DNA from: Diphasiastrum complanatum
Taxonomy: Eukaryota; Streptophyta; Lycopodiopsida; Lycopodiales; Lycopodiaceae
Assembly (NCBI GenBank): GCA_029204225.1
Contig: CM055107.1
Location: 1,973,218 to 2,037,217, forward strand
Length of the DNA: 64,000 nucleotides
Direction: 5' to 3'
The position numbers were made by a program, and so were the translations under genes. Shown here piece by piece: positions 43,679 to 57,244 of the stretch (position 1 is the stretch's first letter; every line of letters begins with the position of its first letter). The notes under the pieces were generated by a model that ran no database searches, was not told the DNA's origin, and saw only the letters and a list, made by a program, of their open reading frames with translations.

Positions 43679-44699
43679 GAAAATGCATAAAAAAGACTTC
43701 AATAAATTTTTGAAATAATGGAGGAAGCACCTTGAATGGATCCAATTGAGATCCTATAGCAAAAACACCAACCAATTTAGTGTTTCCTGGCTTTCCCCGG
43801 CTTGAACCCCACTATAAGGCTCAAAAACTTGCAATTTCCTTCACATGTGTGAATGTATGGACTGCCATAGGCAGTGTACAGTACTTTAACTTGCTAATCA
43901 ATCCCACAATTGGAAAGAACTCAACACAAACAACAAATATCAAGCCTTAAGAATCATCAACAACATTGGTACATGGAAAACCAAATTTTTACTCATGATT
44001 TGATGGAGAAACCATCACATATTTATACATGAGTAGGTCGGATCTGATCATGTTAGGGTGTCTCTAAACTCAACATAACCTAACCCTAATATATAACCTA
44101 ATAGGCCACTTGATCCACCCTAATTATGGGTCAAGATCTAGAGATCCAAAAACAATGTGAAAATTGCTATTTTTGGCTCCTACTTTTTCTTTAGCTTATC
44201 TATGCACTATTTGGCTTCTTTTCAAGGTGCCATCACAATGTAATATGAAGAATAAATCTCTTGAAAAGCATCCTATGCTATTTGGCACGTGTGGCATCCA
44301 ATCACATGGCCATCTTACCAATTACAAGTCATATGACCAAAAACTAGTCAAGCTAGAATTGTGAAATTTTAACTATATATATATATATATAGCCCTTTTG
44401 TATTCTAATGGCATTTGGACTTTCAAAAATCATGTGTTGTCTTATCATATGTAATTATGATAGTTCTATGAAGTTTGCAAAAACAAACTTGCAGTGCTTT
44501 ATTAAAAATAGGCATTTTTTAACACTAAAAATTAAATAAAACTAGAGAATCCCTAACAAAAACCAAGATTTTGGCCTAAAACTAGGACCACTAAAAAATA
44601 CCAAAAAAAGGTTACTCTTTTTGAGGTCAAAGTCCCAAAACAAATGCCATCACGTTAGTCGATATTTGTTTTTGTAGACAAAGCATACATCAAAATATT
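43678..44699. other. Non-coding; contains (TA)9
   Basis: AT-rich sequence, with a TA run at 44,374-44,391. No gene recognised. Confidence 0.45.
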
Positions 44700-45460
44700 A
44701 TAATCATATATTTGATTTCTAATATATGCATTTTATTGGTTGCAGCATATTCCGTTACACCACACGACTTTTTCACAAAAGAATATGGAAGTATGAGCGT
44801 ATGGTCTTCCCAAGGTATGGAGAAACAAATTGACTCTACTGCCTTCTTTTTGTCATGGGAAAGTTCCATTTCATGGCATCTTCCAAGGGCAAAAAAATGG
44901 GTAACAATTATCTTTCTAATTTTAACATGGCCTTCATGTAGGCATGCTTCAGACAAAATATCTTTGAATTTTGAAATGGCTTGCTCTGAAAAATGATTTT
45001 GGTTTTTAGGTATTCCACAAAATTAATATGTGAAGATGTATTAGTTTTTATAATATGCACCTCTGCATGGACATTACAAGTAAGAAAAGTTACGAGTAAG
45101 AATTGGCAACATTGGGTGCCAATCTGCATCTTCTTTGTCTCTACCTATCCTTATTGTCCTCATCATGTCTTTTCTTGTCCTCGTATACTACAACCAAGGG
45201 TGTTTTAAATTAGCTCCATGAAAAACACCGAATATACGTTTTAAGTTGTTTAGATTTCTAGCCAAATGCCACTCTATGTTGAAATCACCAATTACAAGAA
45301 CACTAACTGGGACACCCTCCTTGCAAAGAGCAGTAAGGACTATGTCATCTCCATGAACCAAAGGACGCAAAATGATGAACATGGTCTCATTAAACATTGT
45401 CAATTTCAACTCAATGGCATATTTTTCCTTGAACATGAGATGAAACAAGTAGAGTAACAT
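44700..45460 (-). pseudogene. Unrecognised transposon-like gene, copy 2
   Basis: Minus strand: 45,460-45,188 reads KLTMFNETMFIILRPLVHGD, VPVSVLVIGDFNIEWHLARN and LNNLKRIFGVFHGANLKHPW. This aligns with the plus-strand copy at 54,960-55,050 (WHLAGDLKTLKCMLNVSHGA then NSKHPCLYC). Then 45,120-44,740 matches 55,080-55,320 (SSHINFVEY against SSHIICMEY; FQSKPFQNSKIF against LQSKPFPDSKMF). Frames change and stops occur, and intron-like AG/GT borders are possible. A DNA-transposon origin is likely because there are several dispersed copies, but no DDE motif is proven. Confidence 0.5.
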
Positions 45461-46769
45461 ATTGGTGGACTCTTGTACTACTCCTTTACCTTACTTAGGT
45501 ATTCAAAAAGCTGCAAAAATAGATAATGAACAACAACCTCCTTCTCGGGTTCATTGATGTCTCCTTCTTTATCCATATTGTTAATCTCCTCTTGATAGTG
45601 CTTCAAGACCAACCCCATGATCTTTTCTAAAAATATCGTGGGCTTTTTCAATCACAATATATTCATATTTGAGGTTCTAAAAGTGCTCCCTTTCAATGTG
45701 GAACATAATCATACCAGCAAAGAGATATAACTATGTGGACTCATCACAATCATGAAATTGATTCTTCATAGAAACATTGAACTCATAATGGTATCAATTA
45801 TTGATTATAAACGAAGAAATTATCCATACATATCCACAATATTTATCTATTGAAGATGAAAATAAAGTAGATCCATCAAAGTCTCTTTTATACTAGCAAT
45901 GTGAAAAGATGAGTGGATAGGATGAACAAATTGTGATGATCTTCATGTAGCAACACTTGTGGATGACATCTTGTGAACTCTTTTAAAAAGACATACGTAG
46001 TCAAGCTTATCATTTATCACCACCTCAAAACCAAGCTCTCTTTTCACCAAGCTTCAAATTTCTCCTCTTGAGAGAATTCTCCTTTGGCTTTCATCACATC
46101 ATGATTACTTCTCACACAAAAATCTAGGAATTAGAAGTATGATGACAAAAGTAGAAAAGCCATAACTAGCCTATTCTGCAACTCATCAAAATTCAACAAA
46201 GAAGCTTTCTAAAGCAAATTTTTTGAACGTTTCTACTCATAGAAGCTCCAAGGTAAAAGCAAAACTTCTATTGTCTTTACATGCAATAATATTGTAAATA
46301 AGTTAAAACCTTTGCAAATCAGAATGAGATAAAATGATGTAAGTTAGATGGTTTCAAAAATTAGATTATAGACTATAAAAGTAGTAGCAACCGAACATTG
46401 TTATACTAATTTAGCAGTTTCCCACTTTTAGATTTTTTGCTTAAGACAAGTTGCACTTATTCCTGTAATTGTACATCTTCTTAACCTCCTATACCATAAG
46501 AGGGAGTTTGGAATAGAGAATTGCAAGTTTTGAGAACTCTACTAAAAAAATTATTTGAAAACCTTTGAAAATCAACACATCTTTTGCACTCATACTTAGC
46601 CATTTTTTTCTCTTTTATCTTGACAAGTTCAGAGAAAAGCATTTACAAGATTCTCTCAAAAATAGAGTAGAGGTAGAATATTACAATAGTGATAACAATG
46701 AGGTGTACATTGAAAACATACAACAAAATATGTAGGCCAACTTGTTGTTGGCACCTAAATTACGGAGGG
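45461..46769. other. AT-rich DNA, no gene recognised
   Basis: A short minus-strand patch near 45,530-45,580 (INEPEKEVVVHYLFLQLFEY) may be an upstream exon of the preceding relic. Otherwise no frame or repeat stands out. Confidence 0.4.
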
Positions 46770-47706
46770 TGTTGAGAATCGTGCGTTGCTCCGATACGAC
46801 TGATGAGAATCGTGAGAAGAAAATTCACGAAACATTCGCGACTCTCTTTCAAGATTCGGATGGAGTTCAGATGCGTTCGTTGGGCACTGCCAGCTGAAAC
46901 ACTCCTACAATCCTCTAGAGAGTAGTTGGTTACTACTGATCTACGCTCATAAAATTAATATAGCATTCGACTTAATCTCAACCAAGGTGAAAAATTCAAA
47001 GGGAACAAGAAAACTCAGACATATGACAACATCCAAGATTAGACAAGACTAGAAAATAATCTATATTGATTTTCTCTGATTTCTTTAGGGCACTGCATGC
47101 GAATCCATGCAGTGCGTTGGCATGAGAGAAGCACGGTTCTCTCACGAGTAGTAGTCTCACTTCACTAGCGGACAATTGGATCTTCTGATCCTAGATAGAA
47201 TTATCTTTTCGCACACAGACAGAGCTTTTGTCTGTGTTCGTCTTGATTGCTTACTAGCATCAGACTTCTTCAGTGTCTCTTCTTTATGTAAACCTAAGAC
47301 TAGAGTGATTATACATGTACAACTAATCAGGGAATTACAAGAGTGGTAGATTAGCCACGACCTAGGAAGTATCTGCTGGCATCATGCCATCAGGTCAGAT
47401 CTCTGTACTTCTAGGTACTTGCGTGATCTCTGGTGGTATTCCTTGGAGCGCAAGGACAGAACGAGTTTCATTTCCACCGTTGGTTTCATTTACCTCGTCT
47501 GCCTTTCTCTCTTGCTGGATCGCAACAGAATCTCATTCGTGGATCCTTCGTGTTCGCGAACCATTCGTCTTCGTCTCCGTTGACTTCCGTGTTCGCAAAA
47601 CTCTTTGTGTTTCGTGTCTCCGGATGTTCGAGTTCGCGAACATCTTCGTTAGGTGAAGGGCTGAAAGCTAGCAAGGCTTTGTAATCAGAAACACTTTGTT
47701 TCTTCA
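46770..47706 (-). mobile_element. 3' LTR of copia element C (937 bases)
   Basis: Pairs with 52,045-53,062. Rich in TTCGCGAAC-like words. The pol frame reads into it. Confidence 0.9.
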
Positions 47707-50700
47707 GCTCCATCGCAAAGCATGGTAGCTTTATGATCCCGAGATAGCTCCTTTGCCTCTCAAAGAGCCATTTGTCCAGAGCTTTAGTGAAGATGTCAGC
47801 AACCATATCTTTCATTCCTATGAAGGTGGTCTGCATCATCTTCCTTTCAATCAGATCCCTGATCAAGTGATACTTGATCACAATGTGCTTTGTTTTTGAG
47901 TGGAACACATGATCTTTCATCAGGTGTATCGCAGAGGTATTGTCCATCTGCAAGACCAATGGATCGTTCATTGTTTCGCCCAATTCGTCCAAGAACTGCC
48001 TTAGCCAAATTATTTCATTGGCCATCTTCGCTACTACTACGTACTCTGCTTTGCAAGACGACTGAGCTACAATAGTCTGCTTCATGCTGACCCAGAGAAC
48101 TGCTACTCCTGATGTGATGGTGCATCCTCCTGAGATGCTTTTACTGTCGTCCCTGAGAGATGCCTAGCTAGCATCGCTGTAGGAAAGTATCCTGAGACCT
48201 ACACCACGACAATAACATAAGCCATAATCCCTCGTTAATTGAAGATATTGCAAAATTTGTTTTGCAATCTTCCAATGTGTCGAGCCTGGATTCGTACAGA
48301 ATTGGCTCATCCTGAATACTGCATAAGCAATATCAGGACGTGTGTTTTCTGCAAGGTACATCAGTGAACCTATCAGCCTCCTGTAGGGTGTGAGCTACAT
48401 CTATTCTCTTTCTTCCTCAGTCTTTGGACAGTCGTCATTTGTTAGCACCATCCCTGCGAGCATTGGAGTGTTCGCTCCTTTGCAGTTTAGCATCCCAAAG
48501 TCCTCTAGGATCTTCTGGGTGTATCTGGACTGGTGAAGGTATAACTTGCCTCCCTCATAGTCCCTTTCAATTTGTAAGCCTAGGTAACACCTGGCTTCTC
48601 CCAGATCCACTATCTCGAAATGTTTCGAGATGTCTGTCTTTATTTCAGCAATTAGCTGCTCACTCCTGCTAAGTGTCAGAGTGTCATCCACATATACAGC
48701 CACTATGATGATCTGCCCATCTGTAACTCTGACATACACATTGGAGTCAGCCAACAAAGGCTTGAATCCCAATGATTTCAGGGCCTGATCCTTCTTCTTG
48801 TACCATTGTCGGGCTGATTGCTTCAGACCGTAGATGCTTCTATGCATTATGCATACATAGTCAGGAAGTGAATTCGAGACAAATCCTGGGGGTTGATCCA
48901 TGTAGACCTCTTCATCTAATTCGCCATGCAAGAAGGCTGTCTTTTCGTCCACAATGTGGATCCTGAGGTCATAAGCTGCTACATATGTAAACGACAAACG
49001 TAGGGATGAATGTTTGACGATAGGAGAGAAGGTTCCAGAGTAGTCAATACCGTATCTCTGAGAGAAACCCTTCGCTACCAGTCTTGCCTTGTATTTCATC
49101 ACACTCATGTCTGGTCCATATTTGAGTTTGAAAACCCATTTGCATTTGACAGTCTTGCGCTTATGAGGTAATGGCACCAACATCCATACATGGTTCTTCC
49201 TCATGGACTCCATCTCTTCGTTCATGGCTTGGATCCATTTGTCCTTTTTTGGACCTTCAATCACCTCCTCAAATGTCTGTGATTCACCACTGAACCCGCA
49301 GAATTCTTCTGATGTGGAAGCTTAGCTGCCTGGCACAAATCTTGTTGGCGCTCTTCGTGGTCTTGTTGACCTTTTGGGAGATCCTCCCAGAACAGCTATG
49401 CCTTTCCCTTGTCTGCTCAGCTCGGTTCGGAACCATCTTGGTTTACAGGAACTGCGGCGGTAGGTTGTCTCTCGAATCTTTCTTTGTTTGATTCGTCGTT
49501 CGAATGGGAGACGACTCGAAAATCTTCGTTTTTGTGTTCGTCCTCTGCTCCCTCTGACGTTGGCGGTAGGTCATAGTACTGTCTTTCCAGAACTTCATAG
49601 CTAACAGGGTCTTCGTTGGCCATTGTCCTGCTCTCGTCGAATTTGACATCCCTGACTATTTTCATAGTGTTTGTGTCTGGAATGTAGATTCTGTAGTATG
49701 ACAAATTATTGTCATAACCTACCAAAATCCTTGCTCGGTTTTCTCATCAAGCTTCTTGTGAAGCTTATCAAGAATATGTGCATATGCTGCACAGCCAAAT
49801 ATTCTGACGTGAGACAGGTTGGGTTTTCTACCCCACCATAGCTCATGTGGTGTCGTGTGAGGAACACCAGATGTATCTGTCCTATTCTGGATGTATGCGA
49901 CTGTAACTATTGCTTCTGTCCACAATGCCCTTGGAGCTTTCGAGTATGCCATCATGCATCTGGTTGCTTCCATCAGGTTCCTGTTCTTTCGTTCAACAAC
50001 ACCATTGTGCTGCAGTGTGTAGGCTGCAGTTCTTCTGTGAATGATGCCATGATCATTGCAAAAGTCAGTGAAGCGATTCGAGATATATTCGCCACCTCGA
50101 TCTGTTCTGATCTGCTTCACCTTGCTGCCTATGCATCTCTCAGCCCAATTCACATATTCTATGAATTTATCGAGTGCTTCAGATTTATTCTGAATAGAAT
50201 ACACTCTGGAAACTTGCTATAATCATCAATGAAGGTTATATAGTATTTTGAACCTCCCACTGAGATCACGTTGAATGGACCGCAGATGTTAGAGTGCACC
50301 AGCTCCAGAATATTTGTTGTTTTGTAGGAGTCTTTGATGAATGGTGTGTGTGACATCTTGCCTTTCAAACATGCATCATAGGTGGTCGAATTGGTTGCAT
50401 TCGAGATGCTGACCCCTGTTATTGCTCCATGATGACTTGCTTGGTAGAGTGCCATTGAGTTCATGTGGCAGAGTCTTCTATGCCACAGAGTTTCTGGTGA
50501 GTCGTCATGGGTTTGATGCATTTGATCTTCAGGTAGGTGCACCTTTAGATGATATAGGTTGCCCTTCCTTCTGCCTTGAGTAATGAGAGAGTGCTGGTGC
50601 TGGCATCAATCACATTGCATGCTTCGTTAGAAAACGTCACACACATCCCTGTATCTGCTATTCTTGCTATAGAGAGCAAGTCTTGCTGTAGAGTTAGCAC

Positions 50701-51933
50701 AAACAGAACGTCTTCGAGTTGTCAGTCTCTACCGTTGGTGTTGAGCTAGAGTGAACCAATACCGTTCACTTGATGTCTGGATCCATCTCCAAGAACTATG
50801 AATCTTGAGAAATTTGCACTTCTAAAATCAGACATGATTCGTCTTGATGTCACGAAGTGCGAGGTGGCTCCTGAATCCAGGATCACCTCGTGTGTGTCAG
50901 ACGTTGATGCTGCACACACATCTTCACAGATGTAGGCGGTCGAACAATTTTTGTTCGTTCTTTCTTCACCCATCTTCGAGCTCTCGGGATCCTCAACATA
51001 GGAAGAACTATTATTGTTCTCCTGTCTGTTCTGTGCTGATCTGTTTCTTGGGTTCTGGCGACAATCCATGGCTGCATGACCCTTCTTATGGCAATGGATA
51101 CACTCAATCTTGGGATTGAGCTAGCAGGTATCTATTGTATGCCCGTCTCTTCTGCATCTTGTTCAGGTTTTCTTGTTTGCATCTTGTCATTTCGACCTCC
51201 CTTTGGTCTTCCAGTTGCTTTTGCTGGTCCCCTCTGCTTGCTGGTCACGATCCTGCCTCTGATTCGACTCCCTCTTAGGCTTGAACTGTTTCTTTGATTT
51301 TTCTCTGTTGCCATAGAGTGCCTGGTCAGAACCATCTTTGTGATCAAGATGATCTCTGGCCTCGACTTCCTCTCGAATCTCGACAATCGCCTTTTCGAGG
51401 TTCATGGTAGGATCTTTCGCGAGCAAGGTTCGTGTCGACTGGAAAGATCTGGGTAAGGCTCTTAACAGATATGTGAGCTGCTTCTCAATTGATACTGCAT
51501 TCTCTGCTCCTGAGTTGTGTAGTGATAGAAATAGATCCTTCATCTTTCTCACGAAAGAGGTGAGGTCTTTTCCATCCCACTACAGATTCGTCAGCTGATC
51601 TTTCAGCATCATAATCTGACTTCTTGATTTTGTCTAAAATCTTGTGAGCAGTGCATCCCACATCTCCTTAGGTTTTGAGAGTGTAGTCAGGTCAAGTGTA
51701 AGGCTATCTTTGATGAAAGATGATAGCAAGGCTACTGCCTTGTCGTTTTTCTCCCTCCATTCGCGTAGCTCCTTGCTTGTTGCCGTAGGCATTTCTTCTG
51801 TGCCACCCACCCAGGAGAAGAGTCCTTCGCCCTTGAGTATCAAAGATGGCTTAACTTTCCAGACTAGAAAGTTAGATCATGAAGAATTAAGTATAATGTA
51901 GATCTTGCTCTGCATGATGCTGATTGAAGCCAT
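47486..51933 (-). pseudogene. Copia gag-pol polyprotein (element C), many disruptions
   Basis: Begins at ATG 51,933 (MASISIMQSKIYIILNSS, then a stop). Gag follows (LRALPRSFQSTRTLLAKDP), then zinc knuckle CIHCHKKGHAAMDC near 51,080 and protease VILDSGATSHFV near 50,865. Integrase has the finger-region words LWHRRLCHMN, first catalytic position Asn instead of Asp (LVHSNICGPF), then RTDRGGEY and NGVVERKNRNL. RT spans 49,264-48,401 (KCKWVFKLKYGPDMSVMKYK; YVDD as VAVYVDDTL near 48,695; YGLKQSARQWY). RNase H is at 48,085-47,707 (SSCKAEYVVVAK, MDNTSAIHL, MVADIFTKAL). At least seven frame breaks. Non-functional. Confidence 0.9.
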
Positions 51934-52031
51934 TGCTTCTTGAAGTCTGTTTTCTTGTTGATGGTTGATTGTCTGAATGTTTGGCCTCCTGGATCTGCTA
52001 GCTTCTCGGCTATGTTAGAATATGACAGGGT

Positions 52032-52044
52032 GGATCTGATACCA
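52032..52044 (-). other. Primer-binding site of copia element C
   Basis: Minus-strand TGGTATCAGATCC directly after the 5' LTR. One change from the TGGTATCAGAGCC form used by A and B. Confidence 0.8.
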
Positions 52045-53062
52045 TGTTGAGAATCGTGCGTTGCTCCGATACGACTGATGAGAATCGTGAGAAGAAAATT
52101 CATGAAACATTCGCGACTCTCTTTCAAGATTCAGATGGAGTTCAGATGCGTTCGCTGGGCACTACCAGCTGGAACACTCCTACAATCCTCCAGAGAGTAG
52201 TCAGTTACTACTGATCTACATTCATAAAATCAATACAACATTCGACTTAATTTCAACCAAGGTGTGGAACTCAAAGGGAACAAGGAAACTCAGACATATG
52301 AAAATAAACAGCATAAGCATTCAAGATCAGACACGACTAGAAAATATTTTGTATTGATTTTCTCTGATTTCTTCAAGGCACTGCATGCGAATCCACGCAG
52401 TGCGTTGGCGTGAGAGAAGCACGGTTTTCTCATGAGTAGTAGTCTCGCTTCACTAGCAGACAATTGTATCTTCTGGTCCTAGACAGAATTATCTTCTCGC
52501 ACGTAGGCGGAGCTTCTGTCTGTGTTCATCTTGATTGCTTACTAGCATCAGGCTTCTTCAGTGTCTCTTCTCTTTTTTTTTACACTCTGTGTATCCTATT
52601 CTGATATATGTCAAGTATTATCCAGTAAGTACGGTCTCTCTATGTAAACTTAAGATTAGAATGATTATACATCTACAACTAATCAGGGAATTACAAGAGT
52701 GGCAGATTAGCCACGACCTAGGAAGTATCTGCTGGCATCATGCCATTAGGTCAGATCTCTGTACTTCTGGGTACTTGCGTGATCTCTTGTGGTACTCCTT
52801 GGAGCGTGATGACAGAACAGGTTTCGTTTCCATCGTTGATTTCGTTTACCTCGTCTCCCTTTCTCTATTGCTGGATCGCAACAGAATCTCGTTCGTGGAT
52901 CCTTTGTGTTCGCGAACCGTTCGTCTTCGTCTCCGTTGACTTTCGTGTTCGCAAAACTCTTCGTGTTTCGCGTCTCCAGATGTTCGAGTTCGTGAACATC
53001 TTTGTCAGGTGAAGGGCTGAAAGCTAGCAAGGCTTTGTAATCAGAAACACTTTGTTTCTTCA
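52045..53062 (-). mobile_element. 5' LTR of copia element C (1,018 bases)
   Basis: Longer than its partner by an insertion of about 75 bases near 52,570-52,645 (T-rich start). Confidence 0.9.
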
Positions 53063-53989
53063 GACGGTTGGTGTTGTATCAGCTAAGACAATCAACATAG
53101 CTTCCTACATTCAACGACCAATTGCCTAACCAAATCAATCATAAGCAAATGAAGACCAGTGATGGCTCCATGAGACAAGTGTCCCACAAGAATACCCACA
53201 CAAGCACAACAAAGAGTCAGTTAGGCAATATGCCAACATGAGATCCAAAGAGCTAGTCTTGAACCATCTGAACAAGCTAACCAACCTAGCTAACAGATCA
53301 CGAGTCTTTGCCCTAACAAACAAACCCAACATGCCAATCAATAAACCTAAGAGCAAAGCTTGAGCCAACTCAACTAGTCAACAAAGTGACAAGCCTAGCA
53401 TCCACATGTGCTACGCATTAGAGAAAATTTGAGCCCTAAAAGGGCCCTTTAAGAAATGCCATTTAGGAGAGAGAATAATAGAGAAACTATATTAGAATAC
53501 TATTTAAAAAATATTTTTACACGTCTGCCCATACCATTTTCAATGTAGACCATTCTAATTATTGTAGTCACATCCAAAATCAATTCTTGCCCAAATGAGA
53601 CTCTTGAAGGTTGAACTTTTTCCCTCTCAACATTTGAAACATTCAAAATTAGTTTTGACAAACACAAAAAAAAAAAAAAACTAGAATAGAATAGAATGTC
53701 AATAATATGGCTACCACCATTTCCAACAATGAACTTTTGCTTGTTGCCACGAAAATTTGTTTGGCACTTGTTTAGGACATGTCATATTTGTATATATTCA
53801 GATGAGCTTCTTTACAATGTTTGATGGTACTTTACTTTTTGTAAATTCAGCTATTGTTGTCAATACATTGTTAATTCATATGTTTAGACCTATGGTTAAG
53901 TCTTATCATCTTCTCATCTAGATCTTCCTCAAGAGTATGGCCTGCTTAGGAAAAGGAATTAAAAAGAAAGAAAACTATCGCCTTCTGAT
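53063..53989. other. Non-coding, nothing recognised
   Basis: A hydrophobic minus-strand frame (53,135-53,368) has no family signature. Around 53,420-53,480 there is similarity to the reverse complement of 42,960-43,015. Confidence 0.4.
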
Positions 53990-55560
53990 ATGATACGTCA
54001 CATGGAAGAAAAGTTGAAGCATTTAGATTTATGGTCATCAGGATTGTTGTATTCTGTTGATCCTCATTCATTACGGCATCATGACTTCAATTCAATAACT
54101 CAGTTGGTCATTTATATGTGTAATGAAAAAAATGGTCTTTTAGGTTATTGTGAGAATCTAAAAGCCTATGGTAATCCAAATTCTACGGAAAGAATAAATT
54201 TTTTAGAAGAAAAATTCAAGCAAATCTTAATAGACTATCATGAAAAAGAAATAAGCTTGAAAAGTTGTTTAGAGAAAAATGAAGTTCTTAAAAAATGTAT
54301 TGAAATGCTAGAGACTTCTGCAAGGGAGCTTGCAAATAGCAATGATGAAATGAAAATTGCATTACAATCATTGCATATCTCAAACTTATCTTTAGTAAAA
54401 GAGATGGACTTGCTGAACAAAAAAGCAAAGAGAAGACGACGATTGCCAACAAAGAACATATGTGATCTTTCATCAAAATCTAGTCACCCATGCATTCAAG
54501 TGCTAATGCAATTTTTTTTTAGGTTGGTATTAGTAATTTGAAAAAACTCTAGCATTGTATTGGATTCATTGAAGTGTGATAAATCTTTTGTCTAACTTTT
54601 ACATGCCACTGATATTTATTGTGTAGATTTGTATTGGTTGCCCAAGAACATTTGGCAGATGACTCTTCTATTGGAAAGTCATTAGATTTTGTTTTGACTT
54701 CGACGTCGACGTCGACAAAGTCAATGTTGAGCAGTAATAGAATGAACAAAATCAAAGCTATGAGTGCTGAGAGCATTATGAATGAAGTTTGTAAGATACA
54801 TATAGTACATTTATTCAAGGTGCATGTGATTTTTCTAATATTAGTAGAGAAGCATATGCTACCATGTTCAAAATGGTAAAGGAATCCTTTGCACAAGTAT
54901 GTATTAAAAAGTTTCCAATGTCTCTGGAATTGTTCATTTTAACGTAGCACTCCCAGTGGCATCTGGCTGGCGATCTAAAGACGTTAAAATGCATGCTCAA
55001 TGTTTCCCATGGAGCTAATTCAAAGCACCCTTGCTTGTATTGCATGAAGACATCAAAAGACATGACGAGGAGTACAGGGATATCAAGAGACAAAGAAGAT
55101 GCCAATTGGAAACCATTGTTGCCATTCTTATACATAATGTTCATATTTGTACACTCCATGCATAGGTGCATATAATGGAAAAAATAATATATCTTCACAT
55201 ATTATTTGCATGGAATACAAAACCAAAGTCATCTTCAAAGCAAGCCATTTCCAGACTCGAAGATGTTTGGTCTAAAGTTGTATTACATAAGGACCATGTC
55301 GAAATCAAGAAAGAAGACAAGTGTTCAGGTAAATCAAGAAATATTTCATGTAAACCGAGCATTGGAGGATCAAAGGAGGACAACATGGTGAAATATTTAC
55401 GCAAGGAGAAATTTACAAATACTGATGTGCAAATGATACAAAAAACAACTAGAGAGTTTGTTGATGCAATCCAAAGTGCATGGGGAGCATATCACATAAC
55501 TTATTACATGGTAAAATTTATCTTTCTATTTATTGTTAAAAGATTTGTGCTACTGATTTA
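53990..55560 (+). pseudogene. Unrecognised transposon-like gene, copy 3 (longest)
   Basis: An N-terminal frame (53,990 to about 54,500) is a Lys/Glu-rich probable coiled coil (INFLEEKFKQILIDYHEKEI, KNEVLKKCIEMLETSARELA). After an intron-like gap (T-rich AG near 54,520; TGTGTAG near 54,626) come LVAQEHLADDSSIGKSLDF and, in another frame, FIQGACDFSNISREAYATMF then KMVKESFAQV (54,795-54,895; matches copy 1). Then follow WHLAGDLKTLKCMLNVSHGA and NSKHPCLYCMK (54,960-55,050; matches copy 2), and an IICMEYKTKVIFKASHFQ-like end. Frames alternate and the middle seems deleted. No name can be given; three copies in one window indicate a mobile family. Confidence 0.5.
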
Positions 55561-57240
55561 ACTTTTTGTGATGCTGAGTTATTTTTATGTTGTGTGTAAT
55601 ACATCGTATATTACAACATCATGCAACATTCATTGCAAGAAATAGTATCACAAGGAATATCATTGGCAAGCAAGATCAACATTTCACAAAAGCACACAAC
55701 ATGGTGGAACTAGCACAAATAATAGCTACATTTTGCAACTATTTCAATGGTTTTACATAAGAGTGCAAATTCGACATATTACAAAGTCAACGAACTATAG
55801 AAAATTTATAAAAGCATGTAAATTTATACAAGCTGGTAGGGAATAGACATATACAGAAACTTCTTGTATTATGAAAGAAAATATAATATAAGTATTTTGG
55901 ACAGATATTCAATGGTCTTTTTTTTCCAATAAAAGTTGTAATTTAGCATCATTCAATAACTTTCTTCTTTCATATGGATCCAATAGATGGGTAGTTTTGA
56001 CACTTACTAAGATCAACATATGCTACATATAATGCAAAACGTGATGATCTGAGCATGGAATTCATAGGACCATAACCTAAAATTTTAATTGCAATTGTCT
56101 TTCTAACAAAATGATGGCTCCTCATGGATAAACTCTTCATTGAAATTATTGGCATAATTGTCTATGTCTATTTTGATGGCCTTTGGGTTCACTAGAAGAA
56201 CTCATCTTTTGCATCTCGATCATTTTATGCTCATTTTCTAGCATATAATCCAACATAAACTCTTTTCTAAGGATAACAGTTGTTTGTGTATTTTCTTGTT
56301 ATGTACAAATGGTATTGTCTTGATCCATTGAAACTTACTTCCATCACAAAATTTATGCAAATGCATTCTTTCCATCAATTTTAGTTTGTCTTTGGTAGTC
56401 ACCTTGGAAAGCCCAATTTTCTTCTTTTTTCTAACCAATGTACACTTTCACTATATAAACTATTTAAGACTAATTACCTATTAGAGTGGCAATTAGAGGC
56501 AAAAGTAACTTCTGAGAGCTTAGTAATCACCCTCATGTTGGCTACTTGAATCATTGCTTAAAAATATTGGCAATCACACTCTTATGAACTCAAGTACTCA
56601 CTACATGACATATAGTAGTTGCCTTACAAAAAGAGCCATTATGTTTTAGGTACTAGTTTTGATCTCATCGCCAAGGGTGCTAGAATTTTTTTTGTAGTTT
56701 GCTTTGTCTCTTTGTTTACCAACGTTGTAACATTACTTTCTAGCCCTTAGCAATACACACAATCATCATTGATTTGGTGCATTTAATGACATTGTTAATG
56801 ATTTATCTTGTCACACCATTAAGTATTGCAATTATTGGTTTAACTAACTCTCCCAATTGGAATTCAATATCGTGTATCCCATACATCTTGTCTTTTTTAA
56901 TTTTTGTAAACTACAAGGTCATGCTCACATTATTGGATTGGTTGTCCATTACTGTTGACCATTTAAAATATCCAAAGTCCTCCCCATATTCCAATACTAT
57001 TTCATGTGCTGAAGTTCAAGAGTAAAATGTTAATTCATCACTCCCCACTATGATGGTGACCAAAAGAGCCTCATATTCTTGTGGCTATTAGCCAAGCATA
57101 TGCTTGCCAGTACCATCACAAATCTGATTATTCAGTTTCATGTGTAACAACATGAATGACTTATCATCATGTAAACAAACAAAGAGGATAATTTTATATG
57201 GCTTTTCTATGCTTTCAGTTCAGGCATTTGTTTTGGACTG
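55561..57240. other. AT-rich DNA, no gene recognised
   Basis: Only short frames without motifs are seen on both strands. No LTR ends or tandem repeats noticed. Confidence 0.45.
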
Positions 57241-57244
57241 TGTT

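Larger units (their letters stand above)
46770..53062 (-). mobile_element. Copia element C, full length, degenerate
   Basis: LTRs at 46,770-47,706 and 52,045-53,062 enclose a minus-strand gag-pol. Both LTRs run from TGTTGAGAATCGTGCG to TTTGTTTCTTCA on the plus strand. Flanking bases GAGGG and GACGG are a target duplication with one mismatch. LTR divergence (an insertion of about 75 bases plus many substitutions) and a pol full of stops show an old insertion. It is a different copia lineage from A and B. Confidence 0.9.

Noticed and set aside
53135-53368. Hydrophobic minus-strand frame resembling a membrane protein
   Set aside because: Short, no family signature, and embedded in repeat-derived DNA.
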